From Microlunatus sagamiharensis (lineage in GTDB: Bacteria > Actinomycetota > Actinomycetes > Propionibacteriales > Propionibacteriaceae): a DNA stretch of 64,000 bases. The translations under genes and the position numbers were made by a program. Below the pieces are notes generated by a model. The model was not told where the DNA came from and did not search any database. It worked only from the letters and a program-made list of their open reading frames with translations. The stretch is taken from assembly GCF_900105785.1 (NCBI RefSeq), contig NZ_LT629799.1:3410001-3474000 (forward strand), in the 5' to 3' direction. Shown in pieces: positions 7,884-17,464 of this stretch (positions within the stretch are counted from its first letter, which is position 1; every line of letters starts with the position of its first letter).

Positions 7884-8663
7884 GTGAGCACCTGGACCCC
7901 GATGACCGGCCCGACCACCGCGGCGGGCCGTGCGCAGGACCACCCTCCGACCCACGCAGCGTCGGACGCGCCCCTCCCCGAACCCACCGGTGTCGGACCT
8001 GCGGCGAGCGGTTCGCTGCGGGCCTCCGACGCCGACCGGGACCAGGTCGCCGCCCTGCTCTCGGCCGCGTACGCCGAGGGCCGGCTCACCCACGAGGAGC
8101 ACGACGAGCGCCTCGAGCGGGTCGTGGTCGCACGGACGTTCGACGACCTGATCCCCCTCACCGCCGACCTCGTGCCGCTCGACGCACCGTCGGCCAGCGT
8201 CGCCTCGACGCCGTCGACCTTCGTCGTGGGGACCGGGAGCAACACCGAGGTCGACCGCATGATCGCCGTCTTCGGCGGCGTGGAGCGCAAGGGCCGCTGG
8301 CGCGTGCGGGCCCGCAGCCAGGTCACGGCGGTCTTCGGCGGCGTCGACCTCGACCTGCGCGAGGCCGACTTCGACGCCCCCGTCGTCGAGCTCAACGTGC
8401 AGGCCTGCTTCGGCGGGATCGACCTCAAGGTCCCGGCCGGCATCACCGTCCGCAGCGAGACCGTGAACATCCTCGGCGGGACCGAGGTCAAGAACCTCGG
8501 GGAGCCCGTCGAGGGCGCGCCCACCCTGGTGATCAAGGGCATCGTGCTCTTCGGCGGCGTCGAGGTGAAGGGTCCGCGCCCGAAGCGCTGGGGGCGCGGC
8601 GTGACGCGGGCGGACGGGGTGGCCAAGCACCGCGGCTGGGGTGGCGGCTGCGGCGGCCGCTGA
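7884..8663 (+). CDS. DUF1707 and LiaF-like domain protein
   Basis: A 259-residue protein. After a disordered Pro/Ala-rich start, residues about 45-95 form the DUF1707 motif (LRASDADRDQVAALLSAAYAEGRLTHEEHDERLERVVVARTFDDL). The C-terminal half is a repeating beta structure (VFGGVERKG, VFGGVDLDLREA, CFGGIDLKVPAG, LFGGVEVKG) like the LiaF/DUF2154 cell-wall-stress domain. No transmembrane helix is evident. GTG 7884 is chosen as the first good start; a GTG 10 bases upstream is in another frame. A role in envelope-stress sensing is inference from the family. Confidence 0.8.
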   Translation: MSTWTPMTGPTTAAGRAQDHPPTHAASDAPLPEPTGVGPAASGSLRASDADRDQVAALLSAAYAEGRLTHEEHDERLERVVVARTFDDLIPLTADLVPLDAPSASVASTPSTFVVGTGSNTEVDRMIAVFGGVERKGRWRVRARSQVTAVFGGVDLDLREADFDAPVVELNVQACFGGIDLKVPAGITVRSETVNILGGTEVKNLGEPVEGAPTLVIKGIVLFGGVEVKGPRPKRWGRGVTRADGVAKHRGWGGGCGGR

Positions 8664-8718
8664 GCCCCCGCCGGTGACGGCACCTCCGCCGACCCCCGAT
8701 GCGTACGCTGAGGGGACC

Positions 8719-9210
8719 ATGGACGACCTGTTCGCCCCTCCTGCGTACGCCTGGCAGCGGCTCTCGCCGCGCTACGTCTCGCTGCGCCGGCTCACCACCC
8801 TGATCTTCGCCCCGGTGCTGCTGAGCATCCCGGCGCTGATCGCCGGGCTCGCGCTCGACCTGTGGTGGCTGGCGGCCATCTTCTGGGGCCTCGCCGCGGT
8901 GATCGTCGTGGTCCGCTGGGTCCTGATCGGGCGCACCTACCGCGCCTGGGGCTACGTCGAGCGCGACGACGACCTCTACATCACCAGCGGGGTGCTGTTC
9001 CGCTCGCTGGTCGCCGTCCCGTACGGGCGCATGCAGCTCGTCGAGGTCGCCTCGGGCCCGCTCGAGCGGTCCTTCCGGCTGGCCACGGTCACGCTCAAGA
9101 CGGCCAGCGCCGAGACCGACGCGAGCATCCCGGGGCTGGACCCCGAGGAGGCCGCGCGGCTGCGGGACCGCCTGACCGAGCTGGGCGAGGCCCAGGCCTC
9201 CGGGCTGTGA
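8719..9210 (+). CDS. YdbS-like bacterial PH domain membrane protein
   Basis: A 163-residue protein with two hydrophobic segments (about residues 29-50 and 52-72) followed by a bacterial PH domain (DUF304/bPH2): YVERDDDLYITSGVLFRSLVAVPYGRMQLVEVASGPLERSFRLATVTLKTAS. GAGGGG lies 4 bases before the ATG. The TGA overlaps the GTG of the next gene. YdbS/YdbT pairs are widespread in Firmicutes and actinobacteria and act at the membrane, with mechanism unknown. Confidence 0.85.
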   Translation: MDDLFAPPAYAWQRLSPRYVSLRRLTTLIFAPVLLSIPALIAGLALDLWWLAAIFWGLAAVIVVVRWVLIGRTYRAWGYVERDDDLYITSGVLFRSLVAVPYGRMQLVEVASGPLERSFRLATVTLKTASAETDASIPGLDPEEAARLRDRLTELGEAQASGL

Positions 9211-11627
9211 GCCAGCCGCCCGTCCCCACCACCGCGGTGCCCGGAGGGGACGACCGAGCACCCGAGGACGCCGCCCCGGTGGTGCCCGACGCCCCGGTGG
9301 TCAAGCAGACGGAGCGGCCGCACCCCTTGACCCCGTTCATCCGCGGGTGGCTCGTGCTGGTCGCCGTCGTGGTGGGCTTCGGGCCGCGGTTGGTGGACCC
9401 CGACGAGCGCGAGGGGCTCGCGTCGCTGGGCCTGGTCTGGATCCTCGTCGGCGTCCTGGTGATCTGCCTCCTGGCCGCGGCCGCCGGCTTCGTCTCCTGG
9501 CGCTTCACCCGCTTCGTCATCGACGACGAGGAGCTGCGCATCGAGACCGGTGTGCTGTTCAAGACCTCGCGCAAGGTCGCCTTCGAGCGGATCCAGTCGG
9601 TCGACATCATCCAGCCGTTCGCCGCCCGCCTCTTCGGGCTCGGCGAGCTGCGCATCGAGGCCGGGGCCGGCGACAGCGGGCTGCGGCTGCGCTACCTGTC
9701 GCGGACCAAGGCCGCGCGGCTGCGCGACTACCTGCTCGCCCGGGCGCACGGCTCCACGGCCCGCCTGGCCGACTCCGACGACACCCTCGCCCCCGACGTG
9801 CTCTTCGACGCGGGCGTGGCCGACCGCACGCTGGTGACGGTGACGCCGCAGGCGCTGGTCGGCAGCTTCCTCACCTCGACCGAGTTCCTGGTCCCGCTGC
9901 TCGTCACGGTCGGCTTCGCCGTCGTGGCGGCGACCACCGGCATCGGCGTCGTGGCCCTCGGCGGCATCGTCCCGATGGTCCTCGGCGTCTTCTCGCTGGT
10001 CAGCCGGCGGGTGATCGCCATGTTCCACTTCACGCTGGCCGAGTCCTCGCGCGGCCTGCGGGTCACCCGCGGCCTGACGAACCTCACCAGCCAGTCCGTG
10101 CCGGTCGACCGGATCCAGGGCGTACGGCTCTGCCAGCCGGTGCTCTGGAAGCCCTTCGGCTGGTGGCGCGTCGACGTCGACATCGTCGGCTACGGCAGCC
10201 GCGACAGCGAGAACAACGGCGGGGAGGCGACCAGCGTCCTGCTCCCGGTCGCGACCCCGGCGCAGGTCCGGGTCGCGATGAGCCGCGTGCTGCCCGGCTT
10301 CGCCGTCGAGCAGATCGCCACGCACGGCGTCCCGCGGCGGGCCCGGTGGTTCCGCTGGTTCGACTGGTGGACCCTGCGCTACGGCTGGGACGAGCGCGCG
10401 ATCGTCACCGAGCACGGCTGGCTCGTCCACGAGCGCCACGTGGTGCCCCACGCCAAGACCCAGTCCGTCCGCATCGAGCAGGGACCCCTGCAGCGCCGGC
10501 TCCGGCTGGCCGACGTCCACGTCGACACCCCCAAGGGCCCGGTGCACTCCGTCGCCCGCCAGCTCGACGAGGCGACCGCACGCAAGCTCGCCTGGACCCA
10601 GCTCGACCGTGCGCGCGCCGCGCGAGCCGCGGCCCGGGTCACGGCCGACCCCGCGGCCGAGGTCCGGCCCGAGTCCGAGGACGAGCGACGGAGCGCCGAC
10701 GCCGTGCTCGCCGAGCTCGGCACCGGGCGCGACCGGCTGCTCGGCGAGGGCGGCGAGAGCCAGGTCTTCGCCCTCGACGACGACCGGGTGCTGCGGCTCT
10801 ACCGCGGCGTCCACGGCGAGGACCAGCCGCTCTCCCCGGTCGTCGACCAGCTCCGCGGGCTCTACGGCTTCTGGGAGCGCACCCGGGCGCCGGGCGACCG
10901 CGCGCTGCAGCTGCCGCTCGTCCTCGACGCGGGCACCTCCCACGGGCGGACCTGGACGATCGACCGCCGCTTCGGCGGAGGTTCGCTGGCGGCCTGGCTG
11001 CCCACGGCCGACCTGGCCGGGCGCCGGGCGGCGCTGTCGAGCCTGCTCGACGCGGCCGAGGCCATGGCCGGGCTGCCGCTGCCGGTCGCCGGCTTCGCCC
11101 GGCTGGTCGGCGAGGGTGCCCCGCAGACCTACCCGTCGCTGGTCGAGCTGCTCCAGTCGATGCTCGCCGGGCCGACCACCCGCAGCCACGCGCACCTGAC
11201 CCGCGACGTCCCCGACGTCGCAGGGGTGTGGGACCGCATGGTCCGCGACCTCGCGCGGCGGACCGTCACCCCGACGCTCGTGCACGGCGACTTCTGCGCG
11301 CCGAACGTCTACGTCTCCCCGCCCTCGCCGGGGTCGCCGGGCGAGGCACCGCGGGTCACGGGCGTGGGCGACTTCAGCCCGCACACGCTCCAGGCCGACC
11401 CGCTGATGGACCTCACCGGGGCCGTCGCCTTCCTCGAGCTCGAGACGTACGAGGGCGCCGTCGCCGACAGCGAGTGGCTGCTCGGCCAGGCCGTGCAGCG
11501 GTACGGCCCGGAGGTCGCGCGCTGGATCGGGGTCTACCGGCGCTACTTCGCCTTCTACTTCTCCGACACCGCCGACGTCGAGCCCCGCACGTACGCGTGG
11601 TGCCTCCGCCAGCTCGACGGGGCCTGA
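9207..11627 (+). CDS. YdbT-like triple PH domain membrane protein fused to an APH-like kinase
   Basis: An 806-residue protein starting at GTG 9207 in GTGA overlap with ydbS. Residues about 40-480 are YdbT: paired membrane segments (about 46-62, 76-96 and a later pair about 220-265) and three DUF304/bPH2 units (RIETGVLFKTSRKVAFERIQSVD; RGLTNLTSQSVPVDRIQGVRL; HERHVVPHAKTQSVRIEQ). A charged, Ala/Arg/Glu-rich linker follows. Residues about 508-806 resemble aminoglycoside phosphotransferase/choline kinase enzymes: LGEGGESQVFAL nucleotide loop, HGDFCAPN catalytic loop (about 693-700) and a GDFS metal-binding equivalent (about 721). YdbT is normally near 490 residues, so the kinase half is an added domain. 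One uninterrupted frame covers both halves. Confidence 0.8.
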   Translation: MSQPPVPTTAVPGGDDRAPEDAAPVVPDAPVVKQTERPHPLTPFIRGWLVLVAVVVGFGPRLVDPDEREGLASLGLVWILVGVLVICLLAAAAGFVSWRFTRFVIDDEELRIETGVLFKTSRKVAFERIQSVDIIQPFAARLFGLGELRIEAGAGDSGLRLRYLSRTKAARLRDYLLARAHGSTARLADSDDTLAPDVLFDAGVADRTLVTVTPQALVGSFLTSTEFLVPLLVTVGFAVVAATTGIGVVALGGIVPMVLGVFSLVSRRVIAMFHFTLAESSRGLRVTRGLTNLTSQSVPVDRIQGVRLCQPVLWKPFGWWRVDVDIVGYGSRDSENNGGEATSVLLPVATPAQVRVAMSRVLPGFAVEQIATHGVPRRARWFRWFDWWTLRYGWDERAIVTEHGWLVHERHVVPHAKTQSVRIEQGPLQRRLRLADVHVDTPKGPVHSVARQLDEATARKLAWTQLDRARAARAAARVTADPAAEVRPESEDERRSADAVLAELGTGRDRLLGEGGESQVFALDDDRVLRLYRGVHGEDQPLSPVVDQLRGLYGFWERTRAPGDRALQLPLVLDAGTSHGRTWTIDRRFGGGSLAAWLPTADLAGRRAALSSLLDAAEAMAGLPLPVAGFARLVGEGAPQTYPSLVELLQSMLAGPTTRSHAHLTRDVPDVAGVWDRMVRDLARRTVTPTLVHGDFCAPNVYVSPPSPGSPGEAPRVTGVGDFSPHTLQADPLMDLTGAVAFLELETYEGAVADSEWLLGQAVQRYGPEVARWIGVYRRYFAFYFSDTADVEPRTYAWCLRQLDGA

Positions 11628-11673
11628 GGGAGACGGTCCCTTTCCGGGCGCCCTCTGCCGGCCCCTCCCCCGG

Positions 11674-11736
11674 GTGACCACTGGTCACTTGTCGTCGTCC
11701 GTACGGCCGTCGACCGACCACAGCTGACCACTGGTC
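11674..11736. other. Two copies of a TGACCACTGGTC palindrome
   Basis: GTGACCACTGGTCAC (11674-11688) is a perfect inverted repeat with a one-base centre. TGACCACTGGTC recurs at 11725-11736, 51 bases on. They lie between two convergent 3' ends, so a terminator or binding-site role is open. The rest of the 158-base gap shows nothing else. Confidence 0.5.
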
Positions 11737-11785
11737 CGCACCCCGCGGCAGGCACCCGGCGGCAGGACCTCAGCGGAGAGAGTGT

Positions 11786-12361
11786 TCAGCGGCAGAAGGC
11801 CGCCCGTACGGCGTCGGCCAGCGCGGTCCGCCGGCGGGCGTGCTCGGCCTCGGGGTCGTCGGCGGTGGCGGTGAAGGTCAGCGAGGACTGGGCCCAGGAG
11901 CTGGCCATGCCGACGACAAGGCTGTAGACGTCCAGCGGGTTGATCGTGTCGACGACCACCCCCTGCGCCTGGGCCATCTCGATGCGGGCCACCACCTGCA
12001 CGTCGACGCCGCCGGCCCGGGCGTAGAGGTCGCCGGTCGGCGTGCGCTCCAGCCGGGCCCAGGTCGCGAGCCGGACCAGCACGGGGTCCTGCACGTAGTA
12101 GTCGTAGACGCCCGCCGCGTACTCCGGCAGTCGCTCGGGGTCGAACCAGCCGTTGGTCACGTGGGTCTGCACGTAGCGGTCGAAGACCAGGTCGAACAGG
12201 GTCTCCTTGTTGCCGAAGTAGTGGTAGAGCTGCGCCTTGTTCGTCCGGGCCGCCGCGGCGATGCGGTCCACCCGTCCGCCGGCGAGGCCGTGCTCGGCGA
12301 ACTCCGCCGTCGCGGCTGCCATGATCCGGGCCCGGGTGGCGTCGGCGTCGCGGGGCGGCAT
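11786..12361 (-). CDS. TetR-family regulator, divergent from SDR
   Basis: A 191-residue repressor. The N-terminal helix-turn-helix is at residues about 10-55 (GRVDRIAAAARTNKAQLYHYFGNKETLF), and the C-terminal domain resembles the TetR_C set that follows it. It is divergent from the SDR at 12454; two similar inverted repeats lie between the two starts, so it probably represses itself and the SDR. The effector is unknown but likely a substrate or product of the dehydrogenase. Confidence 0.9.
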   Translation of the reverse strand: MPPRDADATRARIMAAATAEFAEHGLAGGRVDRIAAAARTNKAQLYHYFGNKETLFDLVFDRYVQTHVTNGWFDPERLPEYAAGVYDYYVQDPVLVRLATWARLERTPTGDLYARAGGVDVQVVARIEMAQAQGVVVDTINPLDVYSLVVGMASSWAQSSLTFTATADDPEAEHARRRTALADAVRAAFCR

Positions 12362-12378
12362 GGTCCGAGGTTACTTCC

Positions 12379-12437
12379 AACCAGTCAGTTGATTCACCTC
12401 CTCGGCCGGTCTACGCTCCTAACCATCTAGTTGGTTA
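12379..12437. promoter_or_regulatory. TetR operator pair in the divergent promoter
   Basis: TAACCA-TCTAGT-TGGTTA (12420-12437) is an inverted repeat, and AACCAGTCAGTTGATT (12379-12394) is a related copy following AACCAnnnAGTTGrTT. One site lies close to each start codon, fitting control of both genes by the TetR protein. Confidence 0.7.
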
Positions 12438-12453
12438 GCAGAAGAGGATCGAC

Positions 12454-13422
12454 ATGACGATGGACAGCATCAGGGGTCTCACGAAGACCTCCACCGCCGA
12501 CGACGTGCTCGCCTGCATCGACCTGACCGGCCGGCGCGCCGTCGTCACCGGGGCCGCGAGCGGCATCGGCGTGGAGACCGCCCGCTCGCTCGCCCGGGCC
12601 GGCGCCGAGGTGACGATCGCGGTCCGGAACACGGCCAGGGGCCGCGAGGTGGCGGCCGACGTGGAGGCGACGACGGGCCACGCGGTGCACGTCGCCGAGC
12701 TCCACCTCGACGACCTGGCCTCGGTGCACGCCTTCGTCGGGGCCTGGTCGGGGCCGCTGCACGTCCTGGTGAACAACGCCGGGATCATGGACACCCCGCT
12801 CGCGTACACGGCAGCCGGCTGGGAATCGCAGCTCGCGACGAACCATCTCGGCCACTTCGCCCTCGCCACCGGCCTGCACGACGCCCTGGTCGCCGCCGGG
12901 ACGGCCCGGGTCGTGTCGGTCGCCTCGAGCGGACACGCCAGCTCGCCGTTCCACTTCGAGGACCCGTTCTTCCTGCGCCGGGACTACACGCCCAACCTCG
13001 GCTACGGGCAGTCGAAGACCGCCAACGTGCTCTTCGCGGTCGAGGCCCAGCGCCGCTGGGGCGGGGAGGGCATCACCACCAACGCGCTGATGCCCGGCGG
13101 CATCTGGACCGGGCTGCAGAAGCACTGGGACCCCGAGGTCCTCGCCGACCTCAAGCGCACGGCCGGTGACGTGGTGAAGACGACCGAGCAGGGTGCCTCC
13201 ACCTCGGTGCTGCTGGCCACCGCCCCGGAGCTGGAGGGCTACGGCGGGCGCTACTTCGAGGACAACCGCGAGGCCCGCGTGGTCGAGGAGATCTACGACG
13301 TCGTCTACGGCGTCCTTCCGCACGCGCTCGACCCGGAGGCCGCGGCCCGGCTCTGGGACGTCTCGACCGCGCTGGTCGACGCCGAGCTCGTCCGGCTGGG
13401 CCTGGGGCCGACCACGGCCTGA
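12454..13422 (+). CDS. Short-chain dehydrogenase/reductase
   Basis: A 322-residue SDR. It has the cofactor motif TGAASGIG (about residues 32-39), NNAG (about 107-110), the catalytic Ser region VSVASSGH and catalytic YGQSK (YxxxK). The insert [15 protein letters not shown] between Ser and Tyr is typical of the retinol-dehydrogenase/WWOX-like SDR group. AGAGGA precedes the ATG by 6 bases. It is likely the target of the divergent TetR. The substrate is unknown. Confidence 0.9.
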   Translation: MTMDSIRGLTKTSTADDVLACIDLTGRRAVVTGAASGIGVETARSLARAGAEVTIAVRNTARGREVAADVEATTGHAVHVAELHLDDLASVHAFVGAWSGPLHVLVNNAGIMDTPLAYTAAGWESQLATNHLGHFALATGLHDALVAAGTARVVSVASSGHASSPFHFEDPFFLRRDYTPNLGYGQSKTANVLFAVEAQRRWGGEGITTNALMPGGIWTGLQKHWDPEVLADLKRTAGDVVKTTEQGASTSVLLATAPELEGYGGRYFEDNREARVVEEIYDVVYGVLPHALDPEAAARLWDVSTALVDAELVRLGLGPTTA

Positions 13423-13465
13423 GGTCCCCTCGGCGTACGGGGAGGTCCTCGCTAGGGTGCGGAGC

Positions 13466-14287
13466 ATGAGCGAGCAGCAGGCGAGCACCTCCCCGGTCCT
13501 GGGCATCGACATCGGCGGCAGCGGCATCAAGGGCGCGCCCGTCGACCTGGCGACGGGCGAGTTCGCGGACAAGCGGCTGCGGATCGACACCCCGGCCGAG
13601 TCCACCCCGGAGAAGGTCGCCGACGTCGTCGCGCAGATCGTCGACCACTTCTCCGGCCAGATCGCCCCGGACGGGCCGATCGGCGTGACGATCCCCGCGG
13701 TCGTGACCCACGGGATCACCCGCTCGGCCGCGAACATCGACAAGTCCTGGATCGACTGCGAGGCGGAGAAGGTCTTCGAGGACCGCCTCGGCCGCGACAT
13801 CGTGCTCGTCAACGACGCGGACGCGGCCGGCGTCGCCGAGGTCAAGTACGGCGCGGCCGCCAACCACCCGGGCCTGGTGCTGCTCACCACCCTCGGCACG
13901 GGCATCGGGACCGCGATCCTCTACCGCGGCATTCTCGTGCCCAACTCCGAGCTCGGCCACCTGGAGATCGACGGCCACGACGCCGAGAAGCGCGCCGCCT
14001 CCAGCGTCAAGGACAAGGAGGGGCTCACGTACGAGAAGTGGGCCAAGCGCCTCCAGCGCTACTACGAGCGCGTCGAGGCGCTGCTCTGGCCCGACCTGAT
14101 CGTCGTGGGCGGTGGTGTCAGCAAGGACTCCGACAAGTTCCTGCCGCTGATCAAGATCAACGCCGAGATGGTCCCGGCCAAGCTGCGCAACACCGCCGGC
14201 ATCGTCGGCGCCGCCTGGCTCGCCGCCAACAAGGAGACCCAGCCGGGCCTCGTCCGCCACCCCACGACCGAGCAGCGGGTCGAGTAG
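13466..14287 (+). CDS. ppgK: Polyphosphate glucokinase
   Basis: A 273-residue ROK-family kinase that phosphorylates glucose with polyphosphate or ATP. The N-terminal phosphate motif is [12 protein letters not shown]. The glucose-binding and catalytic region includes [38 protein letters not shown] and [11 protein letters not shown]. The C-terminal part ([36 protein letters not shown]) is characteristic of actinobacterial PpgK. Length matches the family. GGAGC precedes the ATG. It feeds glucose 6-phosphate to pgi, which lies 13 kb away. Confidence 0.95.
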   Translation: MSEQQASTSPVLGIDIGGSGIKGAPVDLATGEFADKRLRIDTPAESTPEKVADVVAQIVDHFSGQIAPDGPIGVTIPAVVTHGITRSAANIDKSWIDCEAEKVFEDRLGRDIVLVNDADAAGVAEVKYGAAANHPGLVLLTTLGTGIGTAILYRGILVPNSELGHLEIDGHDAEKRAASSVKDKEGLTYEKWAKRLQRYYERVEALLWPDLIVVGGGVSKDSDKFLPLIKINAEMVPAKLRNTAGIVGAAWLAANKETQPGLVRHPTTEQRVE

Positions 14288-14372
14288 GCCTCGCCCGCTT
14301 CGCGGACCTCCCCGTCTGCGCGCCACTCCTTCGCGTTCGGAGGCCTGACCAGCGACTGTGCCGGGGGTGGGC

Positions 14373-14885
14373 TCAGACCTCGCCGGTGACCCCGCCGCCG
14401 AGCTCGGCGACGATGTCGAGGTGCCCCAGGTGGCGGGCGTACTCCTGCATGACGTGCAGCACGACGCGCTCGAGCGTCGCTGGCTCGGCGCCGCCCCAGC
14501 GCGGGCTCGGGCGGCCGACCTCGCCGAGGTCGTAGCGCCGCAGGACGGCGTCGGTCACCGCGGCCTGCTGGCGCCAGGCCGCGAGGACCTCGGCCACGCC
14601 CAGGTCGGTGGGGACGAACCAGCGGCCGTCCACCTCGTCGCCGTCCGGGTCCACCACGTCCTGGCCCTCGAAGCCCCACACGAACCAGCGCCGCTCCATG
14701 AACGTGAGGTGCCGCACCAGCTCGAGCGGCGTCCAGCCCGAGGGCACCCGGCTGCGGCGGGCCTCCTCCTCGCTCATCGCCTCGACCCGTCGGCCGACGC
14801 CGTCGCGGAAGTAGGCGAGGTAGCGCAGGAACACCTCGGTGCGCGAGCCGGCGGGCTCGGTGGCGGAGGGGAAGGGGACGCTCAC
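14373..14885 (-). CDS. DinB/DUF664-family protein
   Basis: A 170-residue helical-bundle protein. The core motif is SGWTPLELVRHLTFMERRWFVWGFEG and a C-terminal LERVVLHVMQEYARHLGHLDIVAEL. The three His positions of DinB-like metal-binding proteins are visible (HLTFMER, HVMQEYARHLGHLD). Relatives include mycothiol-dependent isomerases and thiol transferases; the reaction here is unassigned. The start GTG 14885 has only a weak GGCAGG site, so it could be slightly different. Confidence 0.8.
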   Translation of the reverse strand: MSVPFPSATEPAGSRTEVFLRYLAYFRDGVGRRVEAMSEEEARRSRVPSGWTPLELVRHLTFMERRWFVWGFEGQDVVDPDGDEVDGRWFVPTDLGVAEVLAAWRQQAAVTDAVLRRYDLGEVGRPSPRWGGAEPATLERVVLHVMQEYARHLGHLDIVAELGGGVTGEV

Positions 14886-14952
14886 GGGCGCGAGCCTGCC
14901 ACCACCCGCGCCCTGGCTCCGTGGGGGGACGACCCCCGCTGAGGACCACTCG

Positions 14953-15726
14953 CTAGCGCTCGCGGTCCTCGACGTCCAGGAACCAGCCGCCCCGGCCGTC
15001 CGGCACGAGCGCGCACGGCCGGTGCTCGGCGACGACCGCCGCGACGTGCTGCGGGGTGCGCGCGAGGCGGTCGGCCTCGCAGAGCCAGCGGGCGACGAGC
15101 CCACGGGTGTGCTTGGCCGCGTGCGACACGACCGTCCGACGACCGGCGACCTCGGTGAAGACCCGCACCGCGACGTACGCGCCGGCGGCGGGCCCGGTCG
15201 GGCGCCAGACGGAGGCGTACGAGGACGAGCGCCCGTCGACCACGACCCCGTCGCCGGCCAGCCCGGTCATGACCGGGGCGAGGACCGAGCGCCACCGCGC
15301 CGCGACCGTGCCGACGCCGGGGAGCGTGGCCGTCATCGGCAGCCGGTACGGCGCGATCGGGTCGGTGGGCGCGACCGGTCCCCACAGCGCGCTCTGCACG
15401 CGGATGGTCCGGTTGGCCCGGCGCAGCGCCCCGGTGCCGAGCGAGGCGTGGTCGAGGGCGGCGTACAGGACGCCGGTGTAGACCTCGATCGCCCGGCGGG
15501 CGGGCGTGGTGCGCAGGGCGACGTTCCGGGCGACCTCGTCGGCGAGCCCGGGGCTCAGCCCGAGACGTCCGGCGGCACCGGGCTCCGCGCTCACCGCCGC
15601 GAGGGCGTCGAGCAGCTCCTCGCGCACCGGCGTGAGCTCGGGGAACGGCAGCGCGGCCAGGTCGACCGGGCGGCCGCGCCGGGCCGGCGCTGCCTTGCCC
15701 TCGGAGGGCGGCAGGAGGATCAGCAC
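14953..15726 (-). CDS. yaaA: Peroxide stress protein YaaA
   Basis: A 257-residue DUF328 protein. The N-terminal LILLPPSEGKA motif is diagnostic, and later motifs include YTGVLYAALD, IRVQSALWGPVAPTDPIAPYRLPM and SHAAKHTRGLVARWL. Family members bind DNA and reduce oxidative damage, in E. coli by lowering free iron. The GTG start at 15726 is 6 bases from the argS stop, so it is probably co-transcribed with argS. Confidence 0.9.
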   Translation of the reverse strand: MLILLPPSEGKAAPARRGRPVDLAALPFPELTPVREELLDALAAVSAEPGAAGRLGLSPGLADEVARNVALRTTPARRAIEVYTGVLYAALDHASLGTGALRRANRTIRVQSALWGPVAPTDPIAPYRLPMTATLPGVGTVAARWRSVLAPVMTGLAGDGVVVDGRSSSYASVWRPTGPAAGAYVAVRVFTEVAGRRTVVSHAAKHTRGLVARWLCEADRLARTPQHVAAVVAEHRPCALVPDGRGGWFLDVEDRER

Positions 15727-15732
15727 GCCGCC

Positions 15733-17373
15733 CTACATCCGGTCGAGGGCCTCGATGCCGAGCAGGTCGAGCCCGGCGGCGAGGACGCTCTTCGCCGCAC
15801 GGCACAGCGTGAGGCGGGAGTCGCGGACGGCACCCTCGGAGCGCAGCACCGGGCAGCGCTCGTAGAAGACCGACAGCGTGCCGGCGAGGTCGTAGAGGTA
15901 GGTGCAGAGCCGGTGCGGCTGCAGCGTCGCGGCCACGTCGGCCACGACCTCGCCGTAGCCGGACAGCGCGAGCGCCAGCGCCTGCTCCTCGGGGGCGTCG
16001 AGGACGCTGACCTCGGCCTGCGCGGGCAGCACGCCCTCGGCCGCCGCCCGGGCGAGCACCTGGCTCATGCGCGCGTGGGCGTACTGCAGGTAGGGCCCGG
16101 TGTTGCCGGTCGTCTGCACCATGCGGTCGACGTCGAAGACGTAGTCCTTGTTGAGCCCGTTCGACAGGTCGGCGTACTTGATCGCCGCGAGCGCGATCGG
16201 CGGCGCCGCGATCTCCTCGGCCATGTCGAGCAGGGTCGAGAGGTGCATGGCCTTGCCGTCGCGCGTCTTGTACGGCTTGCCGTCCGAGCCGAGCACCATG
16301 CCGTAGCCGACGTGCTGCGCCTCGACGCCGTCGGGCAGCCAGCCGGCCATCCGGCTGACGGCGAAGACCTGCGCGAAGTGGTCGCCCTGGCGCACGTCGA
16401 CGACGTAGACCAGCCGGTCGGCGTGCAGGTCGCGGACGCGGTGCCGCAGGGCGGCGAGGTCGGTCGCGTCGTAGCCGAAGCCGCCGTCGCGCTTGCGGAT
16501 GATCATGGGCGCGTTGAAGCCGGGCACGAAGACGCAGAGCGCGCCCTGGTCCATGATCGCGACCCCGCTGGCCTTGAGCTCGGCGGCGACCGAGGCCAGC
16601 TCGGCGTTGTAGATCGACTCGCCGGCCAGGTGGGAGTCGTCGATGCGCAGCCCGAGCCGGGCGTACATGACGTTGTGCCCGGCGAGCGAGACGTCGACGA
16701 GCTCGCGCCAGATGCGCAGCGTCTCCTCGTCGCCGGACTGCAGCGCGACCACCCGCAGCCGCGAGCGGTCGGCGAAGTCGGGGTCGGCCTTGAAGTGCGA
16801 CGCCGCGCGCTTGTAGAGGGCCTCGACCTCGTCGAGCGTCAGCGTGGAGGCGTCGACCCGCTCGACGAGGATCTGCTCGACCAGCTGGCCGAACTGCGTG
16901 CCCCAGTCGCCGAGGTGGTTCTGGGGCAGCACCTCGTGACCGACGGCGGTCAGCACGCGGTTGAAGCAGTCGCCGATGATCGAGGTCCGCAGGTGCCCGA
17001 CGTGCATCTGCTTGGCCACGTTGGGCGACGGGTAGTCGATCACGACGCGCTGCGGCTGCGCGGTCTGCTCGACCCCGAGCCGGGGGTCGGCGAGCTGGTC
17101 GCCGACGTACGCGGCGAGGACCTCCGAGCGGAGGCGGAAGTTCAGGAAGCCGGGCCCGGCGATCTCGACCGGCTCGCAGAGGTCGTCGACCTCGAGGCGC
17201 TCGAGCACCTCGGCCGCCACCTGGCGCGGCGGCTTGCCCTCGGTCTTGGCCAGGCGCAGCGCGACGTTCGACTGGAAGTGACCGAACTCGGGTCGCGTCG
17301 CCGCCCTCAGCTCCGGGTCGACACCGGCGGCGGCCCGGACACGGGCACCCAGCTGCGAGGGGAGGGAAGACAC
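15733..17373 (-). CDS. argS: Arginyl-tRNA synthetase
   Basis: A 546-residue class I aminoacyl-tRNA synthetase. After the N-terminal additional domain (EFGHFQSNVALRLAK, about residues 29-43), the HIGH-type motif appears as HVGHLRTS, with GDWGTQFGQ, the YVVDVRQGDHF region, a KMSKS-like loop (GKPYKTRDGKAMHL) and the anticodon-binding helices ending in the DLLGIEALDRM terminus typical of ArgRS. GTG 17373 is taken as start; an in-frame GTG at 17391 would add six residues. Confidence 0.95.
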   Translation of the reverse strand: MSSLPSQLGARVRAAAGVDPELRAATRPEFGHFQSNVALRLAKTEGKPPRQVAAEVLERLEVDDLCEPVEIAGPGFLNFRLRSEVLAAYVGDQLADPRLGVEQTAQPQRVVIDYPSPNVAKQMHVGHLRTSIIGDCFNRVLTAVGHEVLPQNHLGDWGTQFGQLVEQILVERVDASTLTLDEVEALYKRAASHFKADPDFADRSRLRVVALQSGDEETLRIWRELVDVSLAGHNVMYARLGLRIDDSHLAGESIYNAELASVAAELKASGVAIMDQGALCVFVPGFNAPMIIRKRDGGFGYDATDLAALRHRVRDLHADRLVYVVDVRQGDHFAQVFAVSRMAGWLPDGVEAQHVGYGMVLGSDGKPYKTRDGKAMHLSTLLDMAEEIAAPPIALAAIKYADLSNGLNKDYVFDVDRMVQTTGNTGPYLQYAHARMSQVLARAAAEGVLPAQAEVSVLDAPEEQALALALSGYGEVVADVAATLQPHRLCTYLYDLAGTLSVFYERCPVLRSEGAVRDSRLTLCRAAKSVLAAGLDLLGIEALDRM

Positions 17374-17464
17374 GATCGGCAATTCTTCCACCCCGGGCGC
17401 ACGGCTCCGACCACGTTCCTGCTCCGGCCTCCTGCCGGGAGAGCCCACCCGGCAGCATGGTCCC

